Source: SZUA-117 sp964630795 (lineage in GTDB: Bacteria > Pseudomonadota > Gammaproteobacteria > Steroidobacterales > Woeseiaceae). Taken from it: DNA of 64,000 bases. The notes under the pieces are model-generated. The model worked only from the letters and a program-made list of their open reading frames with translations. It did not search any database and was not told where the DNA came from. Numbering within the stretch: position 1 is the stretch's first letter; each line of letters starts with the position of its first letter. The position numbers were made by a program, and so were the translations under genes. The stretch is from NCBI GenBank assembly GCA_964630795.1, contig CAZVWF010000001.1:1-64000 (forward strand). Direction: 5' to 3'. Below, in pieces: positions 41,094 through 50,417 of the stretch.

Positions 41094-42227
41094 GTGACAG
41101 GAAACGAAAGACCATTTCGTTTTTACGACAATCGCCAGAAGTACCTGGCCTTTGTGAATACCTGTGACGAGAAGTGGAAGGTTGCCGAAAGGGCTGCACA
41201 GGAGCTCCCATACATTAAGCCAACGCCGCCTGCATTTCGTCTGTTTGATGCTGGCATGGGTGACGGTACCTTGCTGGCCCATTTATTGCGGGCGATGCAT
41301 CGACGTTACCCGACCATTCCTTTTTATGTTGTGGGCAAAGAAATCAGTCTTGAGGACATTCGCCTGTCACTGGAGAAAGTGCCCGACCGCTTTGTCGAGC
41401 ACCCGGCGAGCGTGATCATTCTGACTAACCTTTATTATGCGGAGTCGCCCTGGCTGATGCCGAAGAATGTTGAGAAGGCGTCGGCCCTCAACTGGATCGA
41501 AGTCTCGCTTGAAGGTGACTCTGCGCACGGCTTTGGTGAACAATTGCGCGCACTCGACGACCAGCTGGTCGATGGCTGGCAGGTCAAAGCCAGCCCGAAA
41601 ACGGGTAACCCGCATTACGTCCGGCCGACGGTGATGGTCATTTATCGTGAAGACCAGCGTTTCCTGCTGGATGACGTTATTCCGAAGCGCGGCCAGGCCG
41701 GGCAGGGCAACTACGATCTTGTGGTGATCTCGCAACCCTGGCGCGCACGGATGGGCGCGGACTTCAAAGTGGAGAAAGTGTTGTCACCGCTGGTGCAAAG
41801 TCTGGCACCCGGGGGCAGGGCGCTGACGTTTCAGTCGGCGGGTAACGACCCCGGCCTCGAACTGGTCAGGGAGATCTGGCCGGACGAGGACCCGTTCAAG
41901 GTGGACAGGCATGAACTTGCCAGCACCCTGAAAAACCATCTTGGCACCAACGCGCGGCACTACAACTTCAATGTCGGGAATGACGAAAAAGCACTGTTCC
42001 GCTACAGCATGCATACGCTTCCGGAAGAGATAGGCGAGTCAATCGGAACCTCGACGTTGTTTGCTGCATGGAATGCGGCGATCTATGTGTCACAGATCGA
42101 GGACGAGCGACTGGAGCCGGTCGTGTCTTCCGGCGGCTATCTCAATGCGACGGCGAAGATTCTTCACGAGCACAACGGACTCTGGTTCAACGACGAAACA
42201 TTTACGGTTTCGCGGAAGCGTCGCTGA
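41094..42227 (+). CDS. SAM-dependent methyltransferase-like protein of unknown function
   Basis: The 377-residue soluble protein starts at a GTG (41094) with CGGAG 6 bases upstream, 23 bases after the TRAP receptor gene, so the two are probably cotranscribed. FRLFDAGMGDGTLLAHLLR (residues 48-66) is a class I methyltransferase motif I (DxGxGxG), followed by YVVGKEIS, where an acidic residue could bind the SAM ribose. The rest (NWIEVSLEGDSAHGFGEQLRALD, DLVVISQPWRARMG, SLAPGGRALTF) fits a Rossmann domain with insertions. I do not recognise a named family or substrate. Its TGA abuts the dctM stop to form TGATCA. Confidence 0.7.
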   Translation: MTGNERPFRFYDNRQKYLAFVNTCDEKWKVAERAAQELPYIKPTPPAFRLFDAGMGDGTLLAHLLRAMHRRYPTIPFYVVGKEISLEDIRLSLEKVPDRFVEHPASVIILTNLYYAESPWLMPKNVEKASALNWIEVSLEGDSAHGFGEQLRALDDQLVDGWQVKASPKTGNPHYVRPTVMVIYREDQRFLLDDVIPKRGQAGQGNYDLVVISQPWRARMGADFKVEKVLSPLVQSLAPGGRALTFQSAGNDPGLELVREIWPDEDPFKVDRHELASTLKNHLGTNARHYNFNVGNDEKALFRYSMHTLPEEIGESIGTSTLFAAWNAAIYVSQIEDERLEPVVSSGGYLNATAKILHEHNGLWFNDETFTVSRKRR

Positions 42228-43601
42228 TCAAGGACCGTAAATGCGGTCCGGCAGCCAGGTCACGATGTCCGGAAAAATTGCCAGGATGACAAGCGCCGCG
42301 ATCTGTATGCCGACGAAGGGGATCACGCCACGGTAGATCTGTTCCGTGGTGACTTCCGGCGGCGCTACCCCGCGCAGGTAGAACAGCGCGAAGCCAAATG
42401 GTGGTGTCAGGAATGATGTCTGCAGGTTGATCGCGATCATAACGCCGAGCCAGACCGGGTCAAGGCCCATTGCCAACAGTACTGGCCCGACAATGGGCAC
42501 AACGACGAACGTAATTTCGATGAAGTCGAGTACGAAACCCAGCAGAAACATGACCAGCATAACGACAAGGACGGCACCGATCACACCGCCTGGCAATGCC
42601 TCCAGTACCGCACGGACACCTTCGTCGCCCCCATAGCCCCGGAATACCAACGAGAATATCGACGCCCCGATGAGGATCATGAATACCATGCTGCTGATAC
42701 GCAGCGTGCCGCGCATGATCTCCCGCAGGCGATCGAGATCGAGCGACTTCCTTTGCAGGGCAATCAGCATGGCGCCCATCGCGCCAACACCCGCGGCTTC
42801 GGTCGGCGTCGCAAAGCCGCCGAGAATAGAGCCGAGCACGGCGAATATCAGGATCAGCGGCGGCGCGATCGCATGCAGTACTCTGCCTGTCGTCACGACA
42901 TCGCCATCTTCCTGAATATGTGCGGGCATCGAGTCGGGCTTAACGATGGCCGTGATGACGAGATAGGTGACGTAGAGCGCCACGAGTAAGAGGCCGGGAA
43001 TCAGCGCGCCCGCAAACAGGTCACCAACAGAGACGGTGTCGGGTGAAAAATTGCCCTGCGCCAGCTGTGCCTGTTGGTAGGCTGATGACATGACGTCACC
43101 GAGCATTACGAGGATGATCGACGGGGGAATGATCTGTCCGAGCGTTCCTGACGAACAGATCGTGCCCGTCGCAATCTCCGGCGAGTAGCCGCGCTTCAGC
43201 ATGGTCGGCAATGACAAAAGGCCCATGGTCACGACCGTTGCGCCAACGATGCCGGTGCTTGCCGCCAGCAACATGCCAACGAGCGTCACAGAAATACCGA
43301 GTCCACCTCGCAAGCTGCCAAACAAAGCACTGAGCGTCTCGAGCAATTCCTCGGCAATCCGTGCCCGTTCCAGCGTGATGCCCATGAACACGAACAAGGG
43401 TACGGCGACCAGCGTTTCGTTGGTCATGATGCCGAATATCCGACTTGGCAGCGCGGAGAGAAAAGCCGCTTCAAAACTGCCACCGAGTACACCGCCAAGC
43501 GCGAACAGGAGCGCTGTGCCACCGAGCGAAAAAGCGACGGGAAAGCCTGCCAGCAGCAGCAGGACGACGCCGATAAACAACAAAAGTGCGATCCACTCCA
43601 T
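42228..43601 (-). CDS. TRAP transporter large permease subunit (DctM family)
   Basis: The start at 43601 (MEWIALLLFIGVVLLLL) is used; the open frame further up overlaps the small permease gene. The 457 residues form about 12-13 membrane helices with FPVAFSLGGTALLFALGG, VPLFVFMGITLERARIAEELLETL, CSSGTLGQIIPPSIILVMLGD, and TPTEAAGVGAMGA, the family hallmarks. It is the sodium-coupled translocation channel working with the receptor encoded at 39973. It follows the small permease gene with a 2-base gap. Confidence 0.95.
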   Translation of the reverse strand: MEWIALLLFIGVVLLLLAGFPVAFSLGGTALLFALGGVLGGSFEAAFLSALPSRIFGIMTNETLVAVPLFVFMGITLERARIAEELLETLSALFGSLRGGLGISVTLVGMLLAASTGIVGATVVTMGLLSLPTMLKRGYSPEIATGTICSSGTLGQIIPPSIILVMLGDVMSSAYQQAQLAQGNFSPDTVSVGDLFAGALIPGLLLVALYVTYLVITAIVKPDSMPAHIQEDGDVVTTGRVLHAIAPPLILIFAVLGSILGGFATPTEAAGVGAMGAMLIALQRKSLDLDRLREIMRGTLRISSMVFMILIGASIFSLVFRGYGGDEGVRAVLEALPGGVIGAVLVVMLVMFLLGFVLDFIEITFVVVPIVGPVLLAMGLDPVWLGVMIAINLQTSFLTPPFGFALFYLRGVAPPEVTTEQIYRGVIPFVGIQIAALVILAIFPDIVTWLPDRIYGP

Positions 43602-43603
43602 GT

Positions 43604-44119
43604 TTAGCGACCCCGGATCTGCGCCAGCGAGCGCATTGCCAGAGACAGGCTTTGCAGCAGAATTGCCACCGGCATCAGCAAGAGCGCCGATTTCAGCAGC
43701 GGGATAGCCGGGTAGGGTAATCCGCCCGCGTCCCGGGAAACTTCCCTGATACGCCACGAGATCTGCACGTACTCGAGGCACTCGACGAGGAAGAAGATGC
43801 AGAGCGGCACGACAAAAACGATGACGCCCAGCAGGTTAACGATCGCCTTTCGGCCTTCAGCCATTCGCCGATAGAAGATGTCTACCCGAACATGTCCTTC
43901 CTGTTGAAGCGTGTAGGCCGCGCCTAGCATAAAGACCATCGCATGCATCCAGGTGACGGACTCCTGTAACCAGAGCAGGCCGGTATCGAACGCATAACGA
44001 AATACAACGACGACAAAAGTACCCAGCACCATCGCCAGCGTGAGCCATGACGCCGCGCGGCCGGTGGCAACACTGATTCGATCGAGTACCGAATGCGCTT
44101 CGGCGGATTCTTCTGTCAT
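43604..44119 (-). CDS. TRAP transporter small permease subunit (DctQ family)
   Basis: The 171-residue protein has four membrane helices, with the pattern WLQESVTWMHAMVFMLGAAYTLQQEGHVRVDIFY typical of DctQ. The ATG at 44117-44119 overlaps the trkH stop by one base (TGATG), so translation is probably coupled to a potassium transporter gene. In most genomes dctQ follows dctP; here it is separated from its receptor gene. Confidence 0.92.
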   Translation of the reverse strand: MTEESAEAHSVLDRISVATGRAASWLTLAMVLGTFVVVVFRYAFDTGLLWLQESVTWMHAMVFMLGAAYTLQQEGHVRVDIFYRRMAEGRKAIVNLLGVIVFVVPLCIFFLVECLEYVQISWRIREVSRDAGGLPYPAIPLLKSALLLMPVAILLQSLSLAMRSLAQIRGR

Positions 44120-45570
44120 CAGCGACGCCAGAAAGTCGGCGTGATCAGCACAAGTAAAGTAAAGATTTCCAGGCGGCCGAGCAGCATGCCGAAGATAGCC
44201 ACCCATTTAGCGGGATCGGTCAGCGTCATAAACCCGGACGCTACCTCGCCCAGCCCCGGGCCCAGGTTATTGAGCGTCGCAGCCACCGCCGAGAAAGCGG
44301 TTACCTGGTCGAGCCCGGTCGCCATCATCAGGAGCAACATGATGCCGAACACAACAATGTAGACAGAGAAGAACCCCCACACGGCGTCGACGATCCGGAA
44401 GGGTACGGCCGACCTCCCGAGCTTGACCGGAATCTCTGCGCTCGGGTGAACGAGTCGCTTGATCTCCCGCGCGCCCTGCTTGGAGATCAGCAGCCAGCGG
44501 ATGACCTTGATGCCGCCGGCCGTCGAGCCCGCACAGCCACCAACGAAACTGGCCAGGATCAGGAGCACGGGGAGGGCGCCAGGCCATGCGGCGTAGTTCG
44601 CCGTCGTGAATCCTGTCGTCGTCGCGATAGAGACAGCCTGGAAGATACCGTTAATAATGGAATCGCCCCAGTTGGCATAAGTGTCCAGCAGCCACAGTGA
44701 AACGACGACAATAGCCGACAGTACCAGCAGCACGAACAGGTAGGCCCGGAATTCCGGGTCCTGGCGGTAATGGCTGACCGAGAGGTGTTTCCATGCGAAG
44801 AAATGCAGGGAGAAGTTAATACCGGCGAGGATCATGAAGACAATCGCGATCAGGTCGATCGTGGTGCTGTTGAAGTAGCCGATCGACAGGTCGTGGGTCG
44901 AGAAGCCACCGATCGCCACGGTCGAGAAAGCATGACAAATCGCATCGAACAAGGGCATGCCGGCGAGCCAGTAGGCCAGTCCGCAGACCACGGTGAATCC
45001 GAGGTACACGTACCAGAGGGCCTTGGCTGTCTCGGTAATGCGTGGCGTCAGCTTGGTGTCTTTTACAGGGCCCGGTGTTTCCGCCCTGTAGAGCTGCATG
45101 CCACCCACACCGAGCATCGGCAGCACTGCTACAGCGAGAACGATGATGCCCATGCCGCCCATCCACTGCAGTTGCTGGCGATAGAACAGGATGGAACGCG
45201 GCAGTGTGTCGAGATTGGTGAGCACCGTTGCGCCGGTCGTTGTCAGCCCCGACATCGATTCGAAAACTGCATCGGTGAATGACATGGAGGGCACTTCGGC
45301 GAGCAGCAACGGTAGTGCACCGGCGGTGCCGAGTACCGTCCAGAAAGACGCGACGACCAAAAAGCCGTCACGCAGGCGCAGGTCCTTGCTCTTGTTTCTG
45401 ACGGGAAGCCAGGCGAGTGTCCCCGTTACCAGGATCAGGACGAAGCTTTCGACAAAAGGCAGCCACGACTGATCGTTGTAATACCAGCTGACGGCCAGCG
45501 GCGGCAGGAGGGAGACGCTGAACATCATCAGCAGCAGCCCTAAAATGCGTTGTACGACGGTCCAGTTCAT
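44119..45570 (-). CDS. trkH: Trk potassium uptake channel subunit TrkH
   Basis: TrkH forms the ion path of the Trk system. I choose the ATG at 45570 (MNWTVVQRILGLLLMMFS) by comparison with E. coli TrkH; an upstream TTG at 45591 is possible. The 483 residues contain the four-fold repeated pore region with selectivity-loop segments such as SGLTTTGATVLTNLD, FSTVAIGGFSTHD, SIATTTGFTTANYAAWPG and ATLNNLGPGLGEV. The regulator gene trkA is directly upstream (24-base gap). Confidence 0.95.
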   Translation of the reverse strand: MNWTVVQRILGLLLMMFSVSLLPPLAVSWYYNDQSWLPFVESFVLILVTGTLAWLPVRNKSKDLRLRDGFLVVASFWTVLGTAGALPLLLAEVPSMSFTDAVFESMSGLTTTGATVLTNLDTLPRSILFYRQQLQWMGGMGIIVLAVAVLPMLGVGGMQLYRAETPGPVKDTKLTPRITETAKALWYVYLGFTVVCGLAYWLAGMPLFDAICHAFSTVAIGGFSTHDLSIGYFNSTTIDLIAIVFMILAGINFSLHFFAWKHLSVSHYRQDPEFRAYLFVLLVLSAIVVVSLWLLDTYANWGDSIINGIFQAVSIATTTGFTTANYAAWPGALPVLLILASFVGGCAGSTAGGIKVIRWLLISKQGAREIKRLVHPSAEIPVKLGRSAVPFRIVDAVWGFFSVYIVVFGIMLLLMMATGLDQVTAFSAVAATLNNLGPGLGEVASGFMTLTDPAKWVAIFGMLLGRLEIFTLLVLITPTFWRR

Positions 45571-45594
45571 TGAAGTCCGATGGCCGCTCAATCG

Positions 45595-46971
45595 TCAGAC
45601 AAATGAAACGCCGACCTGGAACAGGTTTTCTATCCTGTCGATCTTGCGACGGTCCGTCATGAACAGAATGACGTGATCGTCTGTTTCAATGACCGTGTCG
45701 TGATGCGCCATGATCACCTGGTCCCCGCGAACGATTGCGACGATTCGGGTGCCGCGCGGCAATTCGAGGTCCTCGATTGTACGACCCACGACGTTGGATT
45801 CCCGCTGGTCTCCGTGTGCGACGGCCTCAATCGCTTCTGCAGCACCCCTTTTCAGCGAGTGCACTTTGACGACGTCGCCACGGCGTACATGCGCGAGCAG
45901 GGAGCCGATGGTGATTTGCTGCGGCGAAATAGCGATGTCGATGGAGCCAGACTCAACGAGCTCGGCATAGGACGGCCGATTAATCAGCGCCATCACTTTC
46001 TGGGCGCCGAGACGCTTGGAGAGCATCGCGGACAGAATATTCGCTTCCTCCGCGTTGGTCAGCGCGCAGAATACGTCAACGTTGTCGATGTTTTCTTCCA
46101 GCAATAGCTCTTCGTCGGCAGCGTCACCGACCAGCACGATCGCCTTGTTGAGTTGTTCCGAGATGCGACGCGCGCGGTCCGGGTCGCGCTCGATAATCTT
46201 GACCTGGTTCGTTTGTTCCAGCGCGAGGGCAAGCTGGACGCCGATGTTGCCACCACCGGCGATGGCAACGCGCTTGACCGGATCCTCGAGCGGACGCATT
46301 TCACGCATGAACACGCGAACGTCCTGGCGTGCCGCAATGAAGAAGACTTCGTCGCCATCATTTATGACCGTATCGCCCTCCGGTTTGATGGACTTGCCAT
46401 CACGATAGATTGCGGCAATGCGACCCTCGGTATTCGGTATGTGTTCCTTCAGCGCCGCGATCTTCTGACCGACCAGGGACCCTCTGCGATCGGCCCGCGC
46501 ACCGACGAGACGAACACGTCCATTGGCGAAATCGAGCACCTGCAGGGCGCCGGGATACAGAATCAATTGTTCAATGTACTCGCAGACCAGCTGCTCGGGA
46601 CTGATGCGCACGTCGACCGGTATCGCGTCCTGCGTAAAGAGCTTCCTTGCGGTCATATACCTGGATGAGCGAATGCGCGCGATCTTGGTGGGCGTGTGGT
46701 ACAGCGTATACGCGACCTGGCAGGCAACCATGTTGGTCTCGTCGGTGTCCGTCAGCGCGACGATGATGTCGGCATCGTCTGCGCCGGCACGCGCAAGGAT
46801 ATCGGGATAGGCTGCGTGCCCAACGACGGTACGGATGTCCAGTCGGTCCTGGAGCTCCCGCAGGACTTCGGCGCGCATGTCGACCACAGTGACCTCGTTG
46901 GCCTCCTCACGCGACAGATGATAAGCCGCGGATGATCCAACCTGGCCGGCACCGAGTATAAGTATTTTCAT
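45595..46971 (-). CDS. trkA: Trk system potassium transporter regulatory subunit TrkA
   Basis: The 458-residue cytoplasmic protein is a tandem RCK (TrkA-N, TrkA-C) pair: MKILILGAGQVGSSAAYHLS at residues 1-20 and VAIAGGGNIGVQLALAL near 235 are the two nucleotide-binding Rossmann motifs, each followed by an acidic end of strand 2. It gates TrkH in response to ATP or NAD(H). It leads the trkA-trkH-dctQ-dctM transcript. Confidence 0.96.
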   Translation of the reverse strand: MKILILGAGQVGSSAAYHLSREEANEVTVVDMRAEVLRELQDRLDIRTVVGHAAYPDILARAGADDADIIVALTDTDETNMVACQVAYTLYHTPTKIARIRSSRYMTARKLFTQDAIPVDVRISPEQLVCEYIEQLILYPGALQVLDFANGRVRLVGARADRRGSLVGQKIAALKEHIPNTEGRIAAIYRDGKSIKPEGDTVINDGDEVFFIAARQDVRVFMREMRPLEDPVKRVAIAGGGNIGVQLALALEQTNQVKIIERDPDRARRISEQLNKAIVLVGDAADEELLLEENIDNVDVFCALTNAEEANILSAMLSKRLGAQKVMALINRPSYAELVESGSIDIAISPQQITIGSLLAHVRRGDVVKVHSLKRGAAEAIEAVAHGDQRESNVVGRTIEDLELPRGTRIVAIVRGDQVIMAHHDTVIETDDHVILFMTDRRKIDRIENLFQVGVSFV

Positions 46972-47053
46972 TATTAAAATACGGCCTTCAAGGTGGGCGA
47001 TATTTTACATCAGTTCCGGTCGGGAATAACCAGCGCCGGGCCCTAATCGGGGC

Positions 47054-49228
47054 TTACATAAAATCGAGGTTGGCGTACGCCAGAACGAGAATCTTGGTGC
47101 CAACGTTCTCGAAGTTCACTTCGACCTGTGCATGCGCTCCCTGGCCACTGCAGTTCAGTATGACGCCGTCACCGAACTTCGCATGCCGCACGCGTTGCCC
47201 GAGCCGGACGCCGAGTTCTGATTCAGGGCTTGTGCTGTTTCGACCACGGCCGCTACGGGTGTTTCTGCCTGGTATCGGGCGGCTGACTTGCGCGCGTGGC
47301 CGAACCTCCTCGACCAGTTCCGTGGGAATCTCGGTGATGAAGCGTGACGGCTGCGAGAAGTTGTCCATTCCGTGGAGCCGGCGCTGCTCGGCGTGGGTGA
47401 TGTACAGCGTCTCCTTGGCGCGCGTTACGCCGACATAGCAAAGTCGTCGCTCTTCCTCGAGTCCCTGCTGGTCGCCGATGGATCGCTGGTGTGGAAAAAG
47501 TCCGTCTTCCATCCCGCACAAAAATACCAGCGGAAACTCGAGACCTTTGGCCGAGTGCATTGTCATCAACTGGATGCAGTCCTCCCATGCATCCGCCTGG
47601 CCCTCGCCGGCCTCGAGAGCCGCATGTGACAGGAAGGCATCCAGCTCGCTCATGTCGTCGGTCGGATCCTTCTTGAATCCCTTCGCCGCACTGACCAGTT
47701 CCTCGAGGTTTTCCACCCGGGTCTCGCCACGCTCGCCCTTTTCCTTCTTGAAGAAGTCGATCAGGCCGCTGGCGTGGATGACGTGATCGACCTGCTCATA
47801 CAGATCGAGCCCGGCGGTTTCCTTTGCCATGCGCTCGATCAGGTTCAGGAAGACGACCACCGCCGAAGACGCGCGACCACTGAGCTCACCGCTGGCAACG
47901 GCGCCCGCCGCCCGCCACATGGAGCATGCATTGGCGCGGCCGTAGCTGCGCATTATCTCGACGGTGCGTGCACCGATGCCCCGGGTGGGTCGATTAACGA
48001 TTCGTTCGAAGGACGAATCGTCATCGCGATGCGACAGCAATCGCAAATAGGCGAGGGCGTCTTTGATTTCCTGGCGCTCGAAAAATCGAAGACCACCATA
48101 GACGCGGTACGGCAGCCTGGCATTGATCAGTGCCTCTTCAAGGACACGCGACTGGGCGTTGGAACGATACAAAACGGCGGAATCCGAACGCGCGTTTCCC
48201 TTGTCGCTCCAGTCACGCAGGCGCCCGATAACAAAATCCGCCTCGTCGCGTTCGTTGTAGGCCGAGTACACCTTGATGGGCTCGCCCTCGGCGCCGTCTG
48301 TCCAGAGCGTCTTGCCCAGCCGTGAATCGTTGTTTGCGATAACAGCATTCGCCGCGTTCAGGATGGTGCCGGTAGAGCGGTAGTTCTGTTCCAGCTTGAT
48401 GACCCTGGTGCCGGGGAAATCCTTCTGAAATTGATGGATGTGTTCAACGCGCGCACCACGCCAGCGGTAAATGGACTGATCGTCATCGCCGACGACAAAC
48501 GGTGTTGCCGCTTTTCCCGCGAGCAGCCGGAGCCATGCGTACTGGATTGCATTGGTATCCTGGAACTCGTCAACGAGCAGGTGCTCGAATCGACGTTGAT
48601 AGAAGCCCAACACATCGGGGTTGTCGCGAAAGAGCTCGTGTGCGCGGAGCAGGAGTTCCGCGAAATCGACCAGGCCGCCACGGTCGCAAACTTCTTCATA
48701 TTGCTGGTAGAAACTGATCATCTGCCGACGATTAGGGTCGTTGTCGTCGTCGAGGTGCTGTGGCCGCAGACCCTCGTCCTTCTGCGCATTGATGAAGTAT
48801 TGAATCTCGCGCGGGACCCAGCGGTCGTCCTCGATCTCGAGGCTCTTGATCAGTCGCTTGACGATGCGGAGCTGGTCATCCGAATCGATGATCTGGAAAT
48901 TCTGGGGCAACCCGGCTTCCTGCCAGTGACGGCGCAGCAATCGATGGGCCAGGCCGTGAAAGGTGCCGATCCAGAGGTGGTTCACCGGCATCTCGAGCAG
49001 TGACTCGATACGCCCCCGCATTTCCGCAGCAGCTTTGTTCGTAAATGTTACGGCAAGCAGACCTTGTGGTGAGACACCCTCGACGTCGATGAGCCAGGCC
49101 GCTCTATGAGTCAGGACACGGGTCTTGCCGCTTCCCGCGCCGGCGATGATTAGCATGGGCTCAGCCGGTCCTGTGACAGCTTCGCGCTGCGCTTCATTGA
49201 GCGATTCAAGGATTGGCGTGACGTCCAC
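47054..49228 (-). CDS. uvrD: DNA helicase II (UvrD family)
   Basis: The 724-residue superfamily 1A helicase unwinds DNA 3' to 5' in mismatch and excision repair. Motifs: Q-motif LNEAQREAV, Walker A AGAGSGKTR (about 29-37), motif Ia VTFTNKAAAEM, motif II DEFQDTN, motif III GDDDQSIYRWRGA, motif IV LEQNYRS, motif V LMTMHSAKGLEFP, motif VI EERRLCYVGVTRA, and a C-terminal Tudor-like segment VRHAKFGDGVILN. It is complete and close to E. coli UvrD (720). Confidence 0.96.
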   Translation of the reverse strand: MDVTPILESLNEAQREAVTGPAEPMLIIAGAGSGKTRVLTHRAAWLIDVEGVSPQGLLAVTFTNKAAAEMRGRIESLLEMPVNHLWIGTFHGLAHRLLRRHWQEAGLPQNFQIIDSDDQLRIVKRLIKSLEIEDDRWVPREIQYFINAQKDEGLRPQHLDDDNDPNRRQMISFYQQYEEVCDRGGLVDFAELLLRAHELFRDNPDVLGFYQRRFEHLLVDEFQDTNAIQYAWLRLLAGKAATPFVVGDDDQSIYRWRGARVEHIHQFQKDFPGTRVIKLEQNYRSTGTILNAANAVIANNDSRLGKTLWTDGAEGEPIKVYSAYNERDEADFVIGRLRDWSDKGNARSDSAVLYRSNAQSRVLEEALINARLPYRVYGGLRFFERQEIKDALAYLRLLSHRDDDSSFERIVNRPTRGIGARTVEIMRSYGRANACSMWRAAGAVASGELSGRASSAVVVFLNLIERMAKETAGLDLYEQVDHVIHASGLIDFFKKEKGERGETRVENLEELVSAAKGFKKDPTDDMSELDAFLSHAALEAGEGQADAWEDCIQLMTMHSAKGLEFPLVFLCGMEDGLFPHQRSIGDQQGLEEERRLCYVGVTRAKETLYITHAEQRRLHGMDNFSQPSRFITEIPTELVEEVRPRAQVSRPIPGRNTRSGRGRNSTSPESELGVRLGQRVRHAKFGDGVILNCSGQGAHAQVEVNFENVGTKILVLAYANLDFM

Positions 49229-49276
49229 GGGACTGCTTTTGGGAGCCTCTAAAGGTCGCGCAGTCTATCAACATTC

Positions 49277-49300
49277 GGTGCCGCGGACACGGCACCTTTT
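49277..49300 (+). terminator. Terminator-like hairpin, plus strand
   Basis: GGTGCCG (49277-49283) pairs with CGGCACC (49290-49296) over a 6-base loop, followed by TTTT. It lies upstream of the uvrD start, on the opposite strand. Confidence 0.55.
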
Positions 49301-49476
49301 CGTCAGTGAGGCGACAGGGTTGGTGAGATCGGCGGACGGCAGGAGTGGCCTGGCCGCGGCCGTATCCCAAGCGTTCGCGCTGGATCGACGTCGCGACCGC
49401 GCAGGTTCGGGCGAAACGCCGGGCGGTCGATGTGCGGTTCCAGGAGCATTGCAGGGTTTTGAGAAATAGACCCTGT

Positions 49477-49506
49477 CGGTCAGTGCCAGGCTCCGACCGC
49501 TTTTTT
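49477..49506 (+). terminator. Terminator-like hairpin with T6 tail, plus strand
   Basis: CGGTC (49477-49481) pairs with GACCG (49495-49499), followed after one base by TTTTTT (49501-49506). The 13-base loop can pair further inside. It lies just downstream of the cyoE stop on the opposite strand. Confidence 0.45.
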
Positions 49507-49517
49507 GACGGGATGAG

Positions 49518-50417
49518 CTAAAAAGGCAGCCGAATAATGTAGTAGTGATCAATCAGCAGTGCTGCGAACAGGTACATCAGGTAGGCAATCGAGAAGCGGA
49601 ATACCTGCATCGGGATTTCCTTGTCGGGATCCCTGCGCATGCGTATGGCCCAGTAAAGAAAGCGACCGCCCAGTATGAGCGCTGTGACCAGGTAAATAAG
49701 CCCGCTCATGCCTGTCAGGTAGGGCACGATCGTGACGAGTACGAGCAGTATCGTATATATGAGAATATGCTGGCGCGTGAATTCCTCGCCGTGGGTCACT
49801 GGCAGCATGGGGATGCCCACGCGCTCGTAGTCCTCGAGCTTGGCAATCGCCAGTGCCCAGAAATGCGGTGGTGTCCACATAAAGATAATCAGGAACAGGA
49901 TGATCGCATCGACGTGTATCTCGCCCGTTACCGCCGTCCAGCCAAGCACCGGTGGGGCCGCGCCTGCTGCACCGCCAATGACGATGTTTTGTGGCGTCGC
50001 GCGTTTCAGGAAGACCGTGTAGATGACGGCGTAGCCGATCAATGAGGCGAACGTCAAAAGTGCCGTAAGCGGATTGATGATGAACCAGAGAAGCAGCATC
50101 GACAACGCGCACAGGATGAACGCGAAGGTCAACGCCTGGACGTCGGACAATCGGCCCTGGGCGACGGGGCGGTTATGCGTGCGTGACATTTGCAGATCGA
50201 TGCGCGCGTCCAGCACGTGGTTGATGACCGCAGCTGATGACGCCGCCAGGCCGACGCCGAGGGAACCGACGACCATCGGCTGGATGCCTGGCCATCCCGG
50301 CACGGCGAGGACCATCCCCACGATAGCCGTGAAGACGATCAGCATAACGACCTTCGGCTTTGTCAGCTCGTAGAAGTCGCGCCATACCGCGCTTTGTAAC
50401 AGGGTTCCTGCGGCCAC
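49518..50417 (-). CDS. cyoE: Protoheme IX farnesyltransferase (heme o synthase)
   Basis: CyoE/CtaB farnesylates heme b to heme o for terminal oxidases. The 299 residues have about nine membrane helices. The prenyl-diphosphate site reads VINHVLDARIDLQMSRTHNRP (the N/D-x3-D-x3-D motif), and the second conserved loop is LEDYERVGIPMLPVTHGEE. The N-terminal FYELTKPKVVMLIVFTAIVGM is typical. The SURF1 gene lies 381 bases upstream on the same strand, but the usual ctaA between them is missing. Confidence 0.95.
   Translation of the reverse strand: MAAGTLLQSAVWRDFYELTKPKVVMLIVFTAIVGMVLAVPGWPGIQPMVVGSLGVGLAASSAAVINHVLDARIDLQMSRTHNRPVAQGRLSDVQALTFAFILCALSMLLLWFIINPLTALLTFASLIGYAVIYTVFLKRATPQNIVIGGAAGAAPPVLGWTAVTGEIHVDAIILFLIIFMWTPPHFWALAIAKLEDYERVGIPMLPVTHGEEFTRQHILIYTILLVLVTIVPYLTGMSGLIYLVTALILGGRFLYWAIRMRRDPDKEIPMQVFRFSIAYLMYLFAALLIDHYYIIRLPF

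Larger units (their letters stand above)
49229..49517. other. Gene-free gap between uvrD and cyoE with plus-strand terminator-like hairpins
   Basis: No ORF here looks coding. The gap contains a clear plus-strand terminator at 49277-49300 and a second hairpin plus T6 tract at 49477-49506, the latter preceded by a 6-bp hairpin CAGGGT/ACCCTG (49452-49475). Both flanking genes are on the minus strand, so these signals point to unseen plus-strand transcription. Confidence 0.45.
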
